Assembly (NCBI RefSeq): GCF_013415325.1
Contig: NZ_JACBYE010000004.1
Location: 62,001-126,000, forward strand
DNA from: Sanguibacter inulinus
Lineage (GTDB): Bacteria > Actinomycetota > Actinomycetes > Actinomycetales > Cellulomonadaceae
Reading direction: 5' to 3'
Length of the DNA: 64,000 nt
Part shown: one piece after another, positions 24,331 through 34,096 of the stretch
Layout of the letters: each line of letters starts with the position of its first letter
Position numbering within the stretch: position 1 is the first letter of the stretch
Program-made: the position numbers and the translations under genes
The notes under the pieces: model-generated
Seen by the model: the letters and a program-made list of their open reading frames with translations, nothing else
What the model was told of the DNA's origin: nothing
Database searches by the model: none

Positions 24331-25335
24331 CTACGGCAGGACGACGACCTGCGCGGCGTAGACGAGGCCGGCGCCGAAGCCGATCTGCAGCGAGAGGTCG
24401 CCGGACTTCGCCTGGCCCTCGGCGAGCAGCCGGTCCGTCGCGAGCGGGATCGAGGCCGCCGACGTGTTGCCGGTGTCGGCGATGTCACGTCCGACGACAA
24501 CCGTGTCAGGGAGCTTCAGCTGCTTGATGAACTGGTCGATGATCCGCATGTTGGCCTGGTGGGGCACGAACACCTGGATGTCGTCGGCCGTCACACCGGC
24601 GGCGTCGAGCGCCTGCTGGGCGACGACGGGCATCTGGAACGCGGCCCACTTGAAGACCGTCTGGCCCTCCTGGCGCAGCGTCGGCCAGCCGAGCTCGGGC
24701 TGCGTGCGCAGGTCCTGCCAGGAGTGCGTCTGGCGGATCGTCTGGGCCTTCGAGCCGTCCGAGCCCCAGATGGTCGGGCCGATGCCGGGCGTGTCGGAGG
24801 GGCCGACGACTGCAGCGCCGGCGCCGTCGCCGAGGAGGAACGAGATCGACCGGTCGGTCGGGTCGATGAAGTCGCTCATCTTCTCGGCACCGATGACGAG
24901 CACGTTGCGGGCGCCGCCGGACCTGACGAGCGCGTCGGCCTGCCCGATGCCGTAGGAGTACCCGGCGCAGGCGGCCGAGATGTCGAAGGCCGCGGCGGGG
25001 GTCGCGCCGATGCGGTCCGCGACGAGCGCGGCGCCGGCGGGCGTCTGGTGGAAGTACGTGACTGTCGAGAGGATCACGGCGTCGATCTCCTGCGCCGTGA
25101 TGCCCGCTGCGGCGATCGCCTTGAGGGCGGCCTCCTCCGCGAGGTCGATGACCGTGACGTGGGCGTCCGAGCGGCGGCGGGTGATGATCCCGGTGCGCTG
25201 CTGGATCCACTCGTCGGAGGAGTCGATCGGGCCGGCGATGTCGTCGTTGGTGACGACGTTCGTGCCGCGCGCGGCACCGAGGCCGAGGATGCGGGAGAAC
25301 TCGGGACCTGTCGACTGCTTGATCTGGAGGGTCAC
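24331..25335 (-). CDS. fabH: Beta-ketoacyl-ACP synthase III
   Basis: Initiates fatty acid synthesis by condensing a short acyl-CoA with malonyl-ACP. The catalytic triad is visible: Cys in ACAGYSYG (~122), His in VPHQANMR (~258) and Asn in GNTSAAS (~288). 334 residues, normal length. The GTG start overlaps the fabD stop (GTGA at 25332-25335), so the two are translationally coupled. Substrate choice (acetyl-CoA versus branched primers) cannot be read directly. Confidence 0.95.
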   Translation of the reverse strand: MTLQIKQSTGPEFSRILGLGAARGTNVVTNDDIAGPIDSSDEWIQQRTGIITRRRSDAHVTVIDLAEEAALKAIAAAGITAQEIDAVILSTVTYFHQTPAGAALVADRIGATPAAAFDISAACAGYSYGIGQADALVRSGGARNVLVIGAEKMSDFIDPTDRSISFLLGDGAGAAVVGPSDTPGIGPTIWGSDGSKAQTIRQTHSWQDLRTQPELGWPTLRQEGQTVFKWAAFQMPVVAQQALDAAGVTADDIQVFVPHQANMRIIDQFIKQLKLPDTVVVGRDIADTGNTSAASIPLATDRLLAEGQAKSGDLSLQIGFGAGLVYAAQVVVLP

Positions 25336-26321
25336 TGCGCGTCCTCTGCGGTGGGGAGGGTGGTCGTGCCGGAGTGGCGGGCGACGAGGTCACGGGCTGC
25401 GTCGAGGTCGGCGGGCGACTTCACGGCGACTGTCTCGACACCGGGCAGCGCGCGGCGCGCCAGGCCTGTGAGCACCCCGCCCGGCATGAGCTCGAGCAGA
25501 CCGGTGACACCGGCGGCCGCGAGGCTCTCCTGGCAGAGGTCCCAGCGGACCGGCGCGGTGATCTGCGCCGTGAGGCGGTCGAGCACGTCCCGGCCGCTGC
25601 CGAGGGGCAGCGAGGCGTCGTCGGCGATGCCCGCGTAGGACGCACCGTCGGCGTTCGACAGGAAGGTGACGCGCGGGTCGGCGGCGGCCCACCCGGCAGT
25701 CACCTCGGCGAAGGCGGCACGAGCCGACTCCATGAGGGGGGTGTGGAAGGCACCGGCGACCTTGAGGGCGATGACGCGCGCCTTGGCCGGCGGGTTCGCC
25801 GCGAAGGCCGCGAGGCCGTCCAGGGAACCGGCGGCGACCACCTGGCCGCCTCCGTTGACGTTGGCGGGCCAGAGCCCGGCTGCCTCGATCGCGGCGAGCA
25901 CCTCGTCAGGGTCTCCGCCGAGCACGGCGGACATCCCCGAGGGGTTGGCGGCTGCGGTCTCGGCCATGACGGCGGCGCGGCGCGTCACGAGGGCGACGGC
26001 GCTCGCGTCGTCGAGGACCCCGGCGACAGCCGCAGCGGCGAGCTCGCCGACCGAGTGGCCAGCCGTGACGTCGACGACGTCCGCGGCGTCACGACCGTCG
26101 AGGACGGCGCGCAGCGCGATGATCGACGAGGCGACGATGAGCGGCTGGGCGACGCGCGTGTCACGGATGGCGTCGGCGTCGGCCTCGGTGCCGAGGGCAC
26201 GCAGGTCGAGCCCGTCGGTCGAGAAGGAGGCGAGCTGGTCGGAGACACCCGGCAGCTCGAGCCACGGGGCGAGCATGGCGGGGGTCTGGGAGCCCTGTCC
26301 AGGGCACACGATGGCAAGCAC
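25332..26321 (-). CDS. fabD: Malonyl-CoA:ACP transacylase
   Basis: Loads malonyl groups onto ACP. 329 residues starting VLAIVCPGQGSQTP, the usual N-terminus. Active-site Ser in GHSVGELAA (~87), His in GAFHTPLM (~195) and Gln in CPGQGSQ. The GTG at 26321 is selected over the 26-codon upstream extension on family grounds and because CAGAGT (26328-26333, minus strand) ends 6 nt before it, a leaderless arrangement. First gene of the fab cluster, 187 bp downstream of the fasR gene, which is transcribed in the same direction. Confidence 0.95.
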   Translation of the reverse strand: MLAIVCPGQGSQTPAMLAPWLELPGVSDQLASFSTDGLDLRALGTEADADAIRDTRVAQPLIVASSIIALRAVLDGRDAADVVDVTAGHSVGELAAAAVAGVLDDASAVALVTRRAAVMAETAAANPSGMSAVLGGDPDEVLAAIEAAGLWPANVNGGGQVVAAGSLDGLAAFAANPPAKARVIALKVAGAFHTPLMESARAAFAEVTAGWAAADPRVTFLSNADGASYAGIADDASLPLGSGRDVLDRLTAQITAPVRWDLCQESLAAAGVTGLLELMPGGVLTGLARRALPGVETVAVKSPADLDAARDLVARHSGTTTLPTAEDAQ

Positions 26322-26508
26322 GGTATTACTCTGCCCGATTCTCTGTGGGTCCGGGCCGTCACGACCCGCACGAAGTGTCTCTGCGGTCCTTGTGCACACC
26401 CTACAAGTCGAGGGTGATCAGGTGGCCGGGCCGCTCACGGGGCGGTCGCCGACGGCTGGCCTCGGTGCGTGCGCTCTGGCCGAGGGCCGTGGCGCACGCA
26501 CGCGAGGG

Positions 26509-27702
26509 TCAGCGCGCTGCGGCGAGCCTGCCGACGGCCAGGGCCACCTGCAGGACGAAGGACTCGCGCGCGTCGAGGGGATCCCAGCCCGTGAGCTCGG
26601 CGACCTTGCGCAGGCGGTACCTCACCGTGTTGGGGTGCACGTAGAGGTCGCGCGCCGCGGCCTCGAGCGAGCGCCCGTTGCCGAGGTAGGCCGAGAGGGT
26701 GTCGAGGACCGAGCCCGTCGCCTCGGACAGCGGTGTGTAGGCCAGGCGCACCAGGGTGCGGCGCGCCTCGTGGTCTCCGGTGAGCAGACGCTCTGGCAGC
26801 AGCTCGTCTGCGAGCACAGGCCGTGGGGCCTGCGGCCACGCAGGGACGGCGCGCAGCCCGGCGAGGGCCGCGGTCGCCGAGCGCCAGGCGTCGTCGAGGT
26901 TCTGCATCGACGGGCCGATGATCACGGGGCCGGGACCAAAACGCGGGAGGAGCGAGTTCGCGACCCCGATGAGGTCGCCCTCGCCGCCGAGGACCAGCAC
27001 CACACGGTCGCCCTGGATGCCGACGAGCACGTCGCACGCCGCGCGGCTCGTGGCCCTGCGGAGCTCGGCCGCGCGGATGTCGTCGAGCGGGGAGACCGTC
27101 GTGCCGACCATGACCAGCACCTCACCGAGGCCGGACCACCCGAGGGCGGAGACCCGTGACCGCAGCGAGTTGTCCTGGTCGCCGCGGATGATCGCGTCGA
27201 CGACGAGCGCCTCGAGGCGGGCGTCCCACGCGCCGCGGACCTCGGCGGCCCGGGCGTAGACCTCTGCCGCCGAGAAGGCCACCTCGCGGGAGTACCGGAG
27301 CACTGCCTCGCGCAGGTCGCGCTCGCCGCCGGGGGCCGCGAGCTGGTCAGAGTGGGTCTCGACGACCTCCACGACGATCCGGACGAGCTGGAGCGTGTGC
27401 TGGAGCGAGATGGACCGCGTGAGGTCTGTCGGCGCCGCAGCGAAGATGTCCCCGACCCCGTGGGGTGTCATCGTCCGGTCGGCGTACCAGGTGACGAAGG
27501 ACGTGATGCCGGACTGCGCGACGAGCCCTACCCACGACCGCTCGTCGGCAGGCAGGGCTCGGTACCAGGGGAGGTCTTCGTCGAGACGTCGCAGCGCGGC
27601 GGCGGTGAGCAGCCCGCTGCCGTCACGGACGCGTTGCAGGTTCGCGGCAGTCCCGGGGGTGCTGGCCGCCGGGACGTTCGCGTTCTGAGCAGCGGGTGGC
27701 AT
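26509..27702 (-). CDS. fasR: PucR-family transcriptional regulator of fatty acid synthesis
   Basis: 397-residue regulator with a variable N-terminal half and a C-terminal PucR helix-turn-helix (LEAAARDLYVHPNTVRYRLRK split as LEAAARDLYVHPN and TVRYRLRK, near residue 350). In Streptomyces the orthologue FasR sits directly upstream of fabD-fabH-acpP-fabF and activates that operon; the same gene order is seen here. ATG 27702 is supported by TATGCT (27709-27714, minus strand) exactly 6 nt before it. The longer open frame upstream has no family similarity. Confidence 0.85.
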   Translation of the reverse strand: MPPAAQNANVPAASTPGTAANLQRVRDGSGLLTAAALRRLDEDLPWYRALPADERSWVGLVAQSGITSFVTWYADRTMTPHGVGDIFAAAPTDLTRSISLQHTLQLVRIVVEVVETHSDQLAAPGGERDLREAVLRYSREVAFSAAEVYARAAEVRGAWDARLEALVVDAIIRGDQDNSLRSRVSALGWSGLGEVLVMVGTTVSPLDDIRAAELRRATSRAACDVLVGIQGDRVVLVLGGEGDLIGVANSLLPRFGPGPVIIGPSMQNLDDAWRSATAALAGLRAVPAWPQAPRPVLADELLPERLLTGDHEARRTLVRLAYTPLSEATGSVLDTLSAYLGNGRSLEAAARDLYVHPNTVRYRLRKVAELTGWDPLDARESFVLQVALAVGRLAAAR

Positions 27703-27892
27703 CCCCAGAGCATACGACCTGCGAGGTCGCAGGCGGGAGCAGAGTTGTGGGGAAGCGACAAAGCCGGGGCCCGTCCGGCCTCGCGGTGACGGCCCCACGA
27801 CTCGTGCCTGCGGGCGCGTCGCGAGCCTCTGACGAAGACCGGCCACAGCCTTCCGACCGGTGCTCTCGGCCCTCACCGGCTATCGTCGGCGT

Positions 27893-28579
27893 ATGGCACT
27901 CATGCCCAGACTCCGTCAGCTCATGCGCCGCAACCACTCGGCGTCCACGATCGGTACCCGTCGACCGACCAAGGGTGACCGCCGCGGCGACACCCTCCAC
28001 GAGGACGCGCTGCGCGCGATGCTCGTCGACGACCCCAACAACATCCGCGCCTTCCAGGCGCTGTCCGAGGTGGTGCGCCGTCGTGCGGCGGACAGCACCC
28101 ACAACGAAGACCCGCTCGCGGCCGAGGTCGCCGACCACGAGAAGCAGCGCGCTGCTGATCTCGCGGTGTGGGCCCTCGCCGAAGAGCTCGCGGGCAACCC
28201 GCGTGCCTGGTACCCGCTCGTCGAGCTGGCCCGGCTCTCCCTCGACGACGACCCTGAGGCAGCGATCCGTCGTCTCGCGACGGCCGCAGACCGGGACCCG
28301 AGCGGCGAGGCTCTCGTCGAGGCCATCTCGACGCTCCGTGATGCCGGTCAGCCCGTCGAGGGGCTCGGGCTCGGTGTCGGCCACTGGCGCGCGAAGGAGC
28401 ACACGCCCGAGGTCGGCCGTCAGGTGGTCCTGGCAGCCCTCGAGGCCGACAGGCTCTTCGACGCCCGTCACCACCTCGACTCGCTCTCGTACAGCCCCGA
28501 CAAGCGCGCCGTCGCGAAGATCCGTCCGGAGCTCGAGAAGGCCATCGCCCAGGCCGAGCAGAAGCTCTCCGGGACCTGA
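27893..28579 (+). CDS. TPR-like conserved hypothetical protein
   Basis: 228 residues, helical and charge-rich, with repeats of helix pairs resembling tetratricopeptide units: DPNNIRAFQALSEVVRRR, NPRAWYPLVELARLSLDDDPEAAIRRL, DPSGEALVEAISTLRDAG. Members are found in actinobacteria beside or near aceE; their role is unknown. Start ATG 27893 has TATCGT (27881-27886) 6 nt upstream, so the transcript is probably leaderless. Divergent from fasR with about 190 bp between starts. Confidence 0.6.
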   Translation: MALMPRLRQLMRRNHSASTIGTRRPTKGDRRGDTLHEDALRAMLVDDPNNIRAFQALSEVVRRRAADSTHNEDPLAAEVADHEKQRAADLAVWALAEELAGNPRAWYPLVELARLSLDDDPEAAIRRLATAADRDPSGEALVEAISTLRDAGQPVEGLGLGVGHWRAKEHTPEVGRQVVLAALEADRLFDARHHLDSLSYSPDKRAVAKIRPELEKAIAQAEQKLSGT

Positions 28580-28661
28580 GACTCTGATGGCTCAGCTCGG
28601 CCGCGGTAGCTCCGCCGGCCAGCTGGGTCGGCTGGTTTTGATGTCCGGGTAGGCAAACGTG

Positions 28662-28729
28662 CGAGATCGGCACTTCGGAGCGAGATCGGTCCTTATGAGG
28701 GTCGATCTCGCTCCGAAGTGCCGATCTCG
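28662..28729. repeat. Perfect 27-bp inverted repeat
   Basis: Arms 28662-28688 and 28703-28729 are exact reverse complements with a 14-nt loop. Each arm itself starts and ends with CGAGATCG. It lies after the TPR-like gene and 50 bp before another hairpin, so it may be a terminator or a mobile REP-like element. Confidence 0.9.
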
Positions 28730-28776
28730 TCGTGCGTGAGCGGGCTCGGGCATGCCCGGTGCCCGGCACGAACGCA

Positions 28777-28812
28777 GAAGGCCCGCATCCTCCGAGGAGG
28801 GTGCGGGCCTTC
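28777..28812. terminator. Hairpin downstream of aceE
   Basis: 11-bp perfect outer stem GAAGGCCCGCA (28777-28787) with TGCGGGCCTTC (28802-28812), extended inward by several pairs to a tiny loop. It lies 21 bp past the aceE stop on the minus strand. Confidence 0.75.
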
Positions 28813-28832
28813 GCGCTGTCAGCGGGGACCGG

Positions 28833-31577
28833 TCAGGCGTCGCCGCCCGCGTTGCCGGAGGTGCCGGCGTTCACGTCGTGGAGCTTGTACTTCTCGATCG
28901 CCTGGGCGGCTGCCTCAGCGGGGACCTCGCCGCGCTTGGCGAGCTGCTGGAGCGTGCGCACGACGACCGAGGGGCCGTCGATCTTGAAGTAGCGGCGTGC
29001 TGCTGCGCGGGTGTCGGAGAAGCCGAAGCCGTCCGCACCGAGCACCGCGTAGTCGCCCGGGACCCACTGGCGGACCTGGTCGGGCACGAGGTGGTCGAAG
29101 TCGCTCGTGGCCACGAACGGCCCCTGGGCGTCCTTGAGCTTCTCCGTGAGGTACGCCTCGCGGGCCGGCTCGGACGGGTTGAGGAAGTTGTGCTGCTCGG
29201 CGGCGAGACCGTCGCGGCGCAGCTCGTTCCAGCTCGTCACCGACCACACGTCGGCCTGGACTCCCCAGTCCTTGGACAGGAGCTCCTTGGCCTCGAGGGC
29301 CCACGGCACACCCACGCCGGACGCGAGGATCTGGGCCCGGGGGCCCTCGCCCTCGGCGGTCGCGACCTTGTGGATGCCGCGCAGGATGCCCTCGACGTCC
29401 ACGTCCTCCGGCTCGGCCGGCTGGACCATCGGCTCGTTGTACACCGTGAGGTAGTACATGACGTTCTGGTCGCGGGACTCGTCGGTGCCGTACATGCGCT
29501 GCATGCCGTCGCGGACGATGTGGCGCAGCTCGTAGCCGTAGGCCGCGTCGTACTGGACGATCGCGGTGTTCGTGCCGGCGATGAGCGGCGAGTGGCCGTC
29601 GGCGTGCTGCAGACCCTCACCCGTGAGGGTCGTGCGGCCTGCGGTCGCGCCGATGATGAACCCGCGGGTGAGCTGGTCGCCTGCGGCCCAGAACTGGTCG
29701 CCCGTCCGCTGGAACCCGAACATCGAGTAGAAGATGTAGAACGGGACGGTGACCTCGCCGTGCGTGGCGTACGAGGTGCCCACGGCCTGGAAGGCCGCAG
29801 CCGAGCCGGCCTCGTTGATGCCCGTGTGCAGGATCTGCCCGGCCTCGGACTCCTTGTAGGAGAGCATGAGGTCGCGGTCCACAGCCAGGTAGTTCTGCCC
29901 CTGGGTGTTGAAGATCTTCGCGGACGGGAAGATCGAGTCCAGACCGAAGGTGCGGGCCTCGTCGGGGATGATCGGCACGATGCGCTTGCCGAACTCCTTG
30001 TCCTTGATGAGGTCCTTGAGCAGGCGCACGAAGGCCTGCGTCGTGGCGACCTCCTGCGTGCCCGACCCCTTCTTGAGGATGTCGTAGCGCGAGGCGTCCG
30101 GGAGCGTGACCGGGGTCGAGACCGAGCGACGCTCGGGGACGAACCCGCCCAGCTTCTTGCGGCGGTCCAGCATGTACTGGATCTCCGGCGCGTCAGCACC
30201 CGGGTGGTAGTACGGGGGTGCGTACGGGTCGGCGTCGAGCTGCTCGTCCGTGATCGGGATGTGCAGCGAGTCGCGGAGGGTCTTGAGGTCCGCGAGGGCG
30301 ACCTTCTTCATCTGGTGCGTCGAGTTGCGGCCGGCGAAGCCGGAACCGAGACCGTAGCCCTTGATGGTGTGCGCGAGGATGACCGTCGGCTGGCCGGTGT
30401 GGGCCGTCGCCGCCGCGTACGCCGCGTACAGCTTGCGGTAGTCGTGGCCACCACGCTTGAGAGCCCAGATGTCGTCGTCGGAGAGGTTCTCCACGAGCTG
30501 CTTGGTGCGCGGGTCGCGACCGAAGAAGTGCTCACGGATGAACGCGCCGTCCTCGGCACGGTACGTCTGGTAGTCGCCGTCGGGCGTCTCGTTCATGAGG
30601 TTGACGAGAGCGCGGTCCTTGTCGGCGTTGAGCAGCACGTCCCACTCGCGGCCCCAGATCACCTTGATGACGTTCCAGCCGGCGCCGCGGAACTGCGCCT
30701 CGAGCTCCTGGATGATCTTGCCGTTGCCACGGACCGGGCCGTCGAGGCGCTGCAGGTTGCAGTTGACCACGAAGGTGAGGTTGTCGAGCTGCTGCTGGGC
30801 AGCGAGCTGCAGCATGCCGCGGCTCTCGGGCTCGTCCATCTCGCCGTCGCCGAGGAAGGCCCAGACGTTCTGCTGGCTGGTGTCCTTGATCCCGCGGTTG
30901 TGCAGGTAGCGGTTGGTCCACGCCTGGTAGATCGCCGACGCCGGGCCGAGGCCCATCGAGACCGTCGGGAACTCCCAGAAGTCGGGCATCTGGCGCGGGT
31001 GCGGGTACGACGGCAGGCCGCCACCCTCGTGCGAGTGCTCCTGGCGGAACCCGTCGAGGTCCTCCGCCGAGAGGCGACCCTCGAGGAAGGCACGCGAGTA
31101 CACACCGGGGGAGGCGTGACCCTGGAAGTAGATGTGGTCTCCGCCGCCCGGGTGGTCCTTGCCGCGGAAGAAGTGGTTGAGGCCGACCTCGTACAGCGTC
31201 GCGACGGACGCGTAGGACGAGATGTGCCCGCCGACGGCGATGCCGGGGCGCTGGGCGCGCGTCACCATGACGGCTGCGTTCCAGCGGTTCCAGGAGCGGT
31301 ACTTGCGCTCCATGACCTCGTCGCCGGGGAAGTACGGCTCCTCGTGGACACCGATGGTGTTCACGTAGGGGGTGTTGATCGAGGTCGGGATGGCGACGTT
31401 GCGCTCCCGAGCCCGCTTCAGCAGGTTGAGCAGGATGTACCGAGCCCGCGGCCCGCCACGCTCCTCGAGCAGCCCGTCGAAGGAGTCGATCCACTCCGAG
31501 GTCTCAGAGGGGTCGATATCAGGGACTTGGCTCAACAGGCCGTTGATCAACGGCCTCGTCTCGTCATGCGTTGCCAC
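28833..31577 (-). CDS. aceE: Pyruvate dehydrogenase E1 component (homodimeric type)
   Basis: Thiamine-diphosphate enzyme that decarboxylates pyruvate for the pyruvate dehydrogenase complex. At 914 residues it has the length of the homodimeric E1. The ThDP fold is evident in [14 protein letters not shown] (GDG...) near residue 240, the catalytic loop [24 protein letters not shown] near 135, and the conserved [24 protein letters not shown] (partly shown) near 560. Two starts are possible. GTG 31589 lacks a ribosome site, whereas GTG 31577 has GAGG about six bases upstream and is preferred. Coding DNA on the opposite strand is open for over 1000 codons but is only a shadow. Confidence 0.93.
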   Translation of the reverse strand: MATHDETRPLINGLLSQVPDIDPSETSEWIDSFDGLLEERGGPRARYILLNLLKRARERNVAIPTSINTPYVNTIGVHEEPYFPGDEVMERKYRSWNRWNAAVMVTRAQRPGIAVGGHISSYASVATLYEVGLNHFFRGKDHPGGGDHIYFQGHASPGVYSRAFLEGRLSAEDLDGFRQEHSHEGGGLPSYPHPRQMPDFWEFPTVSMGLGPASAIYQAWTNRYLHNRGIKDTSQQNVWAFLGDGEMDEPESRGMLQLAAQQQLDNLTFVVNCNLQRLDGPVRGNGKIIQELEAQFRGAGWNVIKVIWGREWDVLLNADKDRALVNLMNETPDGDYQTYRAEDGAFIREHFFGRDPRTKQLVENLSDDDIWALKRGGHDYRKLYAAYAAATAHTGQPTVILAHTIKGYGLGSGFAGRNSTHQMKKVALADLKTLRDSLHIPITDEQLDADPYAPPYYHPGADAPEIQYMLDRRKKLGGFVPERRSVSTPVTLPDASRYDILKKGSGTQEVATTQAFVRLLKDLIKDKEFGKRIVPIIPDEARTFGLDSIFPSAKIFNTQGQNYLAVDRDLMLSYKESEAGQILHTGINEAGSAAAFQAVGTSYATHGEVTVPFYIFYSMFGFQRTGDQFWAAGDQLTRGFIIGATAGRTTLTGEGLQHADGHSPLIAGTNTAIVQYDAAYGYELRHIVRDGMQRMYGTDESRDQNVMYYLTVYNEPMVQPAEPEDVDVEGILRGIHKVATAEGEGPRAQILASGVGVPWALEAKELLSKDWGVQADVWSVTSWNELRRDGLAAEQHNFLNPSEPAREAYLTEKLKDAQGPFVATSDFDHLVPDQVRQWVPGDYAVLGADGFGFSDTRAAARRYFKIDGPSVVVRTLQQLAKRGEVPAEAAAQAIEKYKLHDVNAGTSGNAGGDA

Positions 31578-32022
31578 CAGCAACCTCACATCGTGTTCAG
31601 AGCATTGTGGGGCGGTGTGCCCCGTCGCTCGCCTGGCCCGGTCGTCGCTCCCTCGCGCTCGTGTGTGCTGCGCGCAAAGGCTTCGTCAACTCCGGTCGAT
31701 CCGTCCATTCTCATCGCATCGCGAGGGGTAAAGCCACCTGCCGGGCTGTGGAGAGCACGTGACGTTCGTGACAGCGGGTGTTCTGGGATGATCTGCGGTG
31801 ATTCCGCGCTTGAGGCACGGGCTGCGGGCTCGTCGGCGCGCCCGGGCTCCCCGGGTCGGGCGACGTCTCGAGAGGGGCGATCTGCTTGCCAGGTGGGCGA
31901 CACGTTCGCGATCCTTGAGGCATACCGGGAGCGACGTGGCGTGAGGTGGGCTACGTTTGCCACCATCGATCTATCCGGCGCGGACCTGCGACCGGCACTC
32001 GCGTGAAGGGAACGACATCACC
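31578..32022. promoter_or_regulatory. Divergent region between aceE and the DUF3052 gene
   Basis: About 445 bp without a supported gene. It must hold promoters for both sides. The sequence CTTGAGGCA occurs twice, near 31811 and 31915, as a short direct repeat. TACGTT near 31952 is a possible -10 element for the rightward gene. No terminator or operator palindrome stands out. Confidence 0.4.
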
Positions 32023-32436
32023 GTGGTAGCGACCACTGAGCCTCAAGATGCGGACCGTCTCGGTTTCGCCTCAGGGCTCGTTGTCCAGGAGTTCGGCTGG
32101 GGCGAGGACGTCGACGACGACCTCCGAGAGGCCATCGAGGAGATCACGCAGACCGATCTTGTCGACGAGGACTACGACGACGTCTGCGACGGGGTCATCC
32201 TCTGGTGGCGCGAAGACGACGGTGACCTCACCGACGCCCTCGTCGACGTCCAGACCGTCCTCGACGACGGCGGGATCATCTGGATCTTCACGCCCAAGCC
32301 CGGACGCGAGGGCCACGTGGGTCACAGCGACATCCAGGAAGCCGGCACCACGGCAGGCCTGCACGCCACGACCACCTTCGCGATCGCACCCGACTGGGCG
32401 GCGACCAAGCTCGCCACCCGCGGCCGCGGCAAGTGA
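32023..32436 (+). CDS. DUF3052 family protein
   Basis: 137 residues of an actinobacterial family (DUF3052) of unknown function. Very acidic: ten Asp/Glu within VVQEFGWGEDVDDDLREAIEE and neighbouring residues, followed by GVILWWREDDGDLTDALVD and IWIFTPKPGREGHVG. GTG 32023 is chosen as start because the encoded VVATTEPQDADRLGFASG matches the family's beginning; the ribosome site GAAGGG lies about 12 nt upstream. Its stop overlaps the start of the peroxiredoxin gene (GTGA), so the two are coupled. Confidence 0.85.
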   Translation: MVATTEPQDADRLGFASGLVVQEFGWGEDVDDDLREAIEEITQTDLVDEDYDDVCDGVILWWREDDGDLTDALVDVQTVLDDGGIIWIFTPKPGREGHVGHSDIQEAGTTAGLHATTTFAIAPDWAATKLATRGRGK

Positions 32437-32918
32437 ACCAGACGACCAGCACGGAAGACGTCGCAGCCCCCGTCGTCGGTGACCTCGCTCCCGACTTCGA
32501 GCTGAAGGACACGCACGGCACCCCCGTGCGCCTCAGCGCACTGCGCGGCACACCCGTGCTGGTCGTGTTCTACCCCTTCGCCTTCTCGGGCATCTGCACA
32601 GGAGAGCTGTGCGAGCTCCGCGACAACCTGTCGTCTCTCGAGACGGCCGGGGTGCGGCTGCTCGCGATCTCCTGCGACGCGATGTACTCGCTCAAGGCGT
32701 GGTCCGAGCAGGAGGGCTTCGGCTTCGACCTGCTGTCGGACTTCTGGCCGCACGGGGAGGCCGCCCGGGCGTACGGCGTCTTCGACGCGGAGCGCGGGCG
32801 ATCGGTGCGGGGGAGCTTCCTCGTCGACGCCGAGGGTGTCGTGCGGTGGGCTGTCGTCAACGGCAGCGGGGAGCGACGGGATCTCTCGGGGTATCTCGAT
32901 GCTGTCGCGGCGCTCTGA
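32433..32918 (+). CDS. ahpE: Peroxiredoxin of the AhpE group
   Basis: 161-residue thiol peroxidase that reduces hydroperoxides and peroxynitrite. The peroxidatic Cys is in YPFAFSGICTGE (~51), followed by a second Cys in GELCELRD (~56). The AhpE-type FSxxCTGELC pattern and the terminal SGERRDLSGYLDAV fit the 1-Cys/AhpE group. It depends on an external reductant such as mycoredoxin, which would fit a mycothiol-producing organism. GTG 32433 overlaps the DUF3052 stop. Confidence 0.9.
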   Translation: MNQTTSTEDVAAPVVGDLAPDFELKDTHGTPVRLSALRGTPVLVVFYPFAFSGICTGELCELRDNLSSLETAGVRLLAISCDAMYSLKAWSEQEGFGFDLLSDFWPHGEAARAYGVFDAERGRSVRGSFLVDAEGVVRWAVVNGSGERRDLSGYLDAVAAL

Positions 32919-33063
32919 CGGCACCGAGGCGGTGCTGCTCGGCTGCTGCGACGCCTCAGTCGGTCCGGCATCGCCAGTCGGGTGACGAGAGGTACTGATC
33001 GTCGTACGGGTGGTGGCTGCCGCAGAGCCGTCCGACCAGGTAGTGTGTCGACCGCTCGTTCAA

Positions 33064-33140
33064 GGGCCTGTAGCTCAGCTGGTTAGAGCGCCACGCTTAC
33101 ACCGTGGATGTCGGGGGTTCGAGTCCCTCCGGGCCCACCA
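33064..33140 (+). tRNA. tRNA-Val (TAC)
   Basis: Acceptor GGGCCTG/CGGGCCC, D arm GCTC...GAGC, anticodon stem CCACG/CGTGG around CTTACAC with anticodon TAC, T arm with GGTTCGAGTCC, discriminator A and encoded CCA at 33138-33140. Confidence 0.97.
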
Positions 33141-33369
33141 TCACGTCGTGCTCGATCCACTGGCCTGCTCCGAACGTCCGGAAGTCGCCCTTGGTGATGT
33201 CGGCACAGAAGCCGAGGACCGCTGGACCGCCGACGAACCGGACGTGTCCGGAGTGGCCTTCGCCGCCGGAGGACGTCACGAGGCTCTCACTGAGCTCCAG
33301 GATGTCAATCGCTCACTGCGCTTGTGGTGATCGTGCCGGAGAAGAGCTGCCGAGCCCTGGTCTGCCGAC

Positions 33370-33385
33370 GTACAATATCCTGTAC
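33370..33385 (+). promoter_or_regulatory. Promoter and operator of yefM-yoeB
   Basis: GTACA-atatcc-TGTAC forms an inverted repeat (33370-33385). The left half contains TACAAT (33371-33376), a near-perfect -10 hexamer. YefM-type repressors recognise TGTACA-cored palindromes, so this is the likely autoregulatory site, 14 bp before the yefM start. Confidence 0.6.
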
Positions 33386-33398
33386 CCAGGAGGTGCTC

Positions 33399-33650
33399 GT
33401 GAAGACCATGACCTACTCGCACTCCCGTGCGCACTACGCAGAGACTCTCGACGCGGTCCTCGACGACCGGGAGGAGGTCGTCATCACCAGGGCTGGGCGT
33501 GAGCCCGTGGTGATCGTGTCCTTGGCGGACTACGAGTCGCTCAAGGAGACCGCGTACCTCCTGCAGAACCCGGCGAACGCGCGGCGGTTGCTGTCGTCGA
33601 TCGAGAGGCTCGAGTCAGGCCAGGGGGCCGAGGGCGAGCTGCTCGAGTGA
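33399..33650 (+). CDS. yefM: YefM-type antitoxin
   Basis: 83-residue Phd/YefM antitoxin. N-terminal DNA-binding part YSHSRAHYAETLDAVLDD, then VVITRAGREPVVIVSLADYESLKETAYLL, the family core, and a C-terminal acidic helix (NPANARRLLSSIERLESG) that binds the toxin. GTG 33399 is favoured because AGGAGG (33388-33393) is 5 nt before it; an internal ATG at 33408 is less well placed. The stop overlaps the toxin start (GTGA). YefM neutralises YoeB and represses the shared promoter. Confidence 0.92.
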   Translation: MKTMTYSHSRAHYAETLDAVLDDREEVVITRAGREPVVIVSLADYESLKETAYLLQNPANARRLLSSIERLESGQGAEGELLE

Positions 33651-33922
33651 GGTACGTGTGGGACCAGGACGCCTGGTCCGACTACCTCTACTGGCAAGGT
33701 CAGGACCGACGCGTCCTCCGGCGGATCAACGATCTGCTCCGGGACATCGCCCGCGGTGCCGCGGACGACTCCCCGAATGTCGGCATCGGCAAGCCCGAAG
33801 CCCTCAAGCACGGGCTGCACGGCTACTGGTCGCGACGCATCACGGACGAGCACCGGCTCGTCTACAAGGTGGTCGGAGACGAGATACGTGTCGCCGCATG
33901 CCGGTTCCACTACTCCTCCTGA
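33647..33922 (+). CDS. yoeB: YoeB-type mRNA interferase toxin
   Basis: 91-residue ribosome-dependent endoribonuclease. Family features are KPEALKHGLHGYWSRRITDEHRLVYKV (shown in parts: KPEALKHGL, GYWSRRI, DEHRLVYKV) and the terminal RFHYSS, which carry the catalytic Glu, Arg and His. Translationally coupled to yefM by a 4-base overlap. No damage to the frame is seen, so the module is expected to be active. Confidence 0.93.
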   Translation: MRYVWDQDAWSDYLYWQGQDRRVLRRINDLLRDIARGAADDSPNVGIGKPEALKHGLHGYWSRRITDEHRLVYKVVGDEIRVAACRFHYSS

Positions 33923-34096
33923 CAGTCTCGACCCACCGCGTGCCGGACGGCGGCGGTGCTGCCGGGAACTCCTCGACGAGGTCTTGACCCCGTAGCTCGC
34001 GGACGTGACGGGCTGTCTCTCTACGGTCGATCGGATCGAGTCGCCAGTCTCGATCAGAGAGACGTGCCGGTTGAGCGCTGTCGACGAACCCGGATA

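Noticed and set aside
28752-32006. Very long open frame (over 1000 codons) antisense to aceE
   Set aside because: Shadow of GC-rich coding; aceE on the minus strand has all family motifs and the antisense product has low-complexity composition.
33097-33279. Minus-strand 60-codon frame next to tRNA-Val
   Set aside because: Its end is the antisense of the tRNA 3' part, a common false gene.
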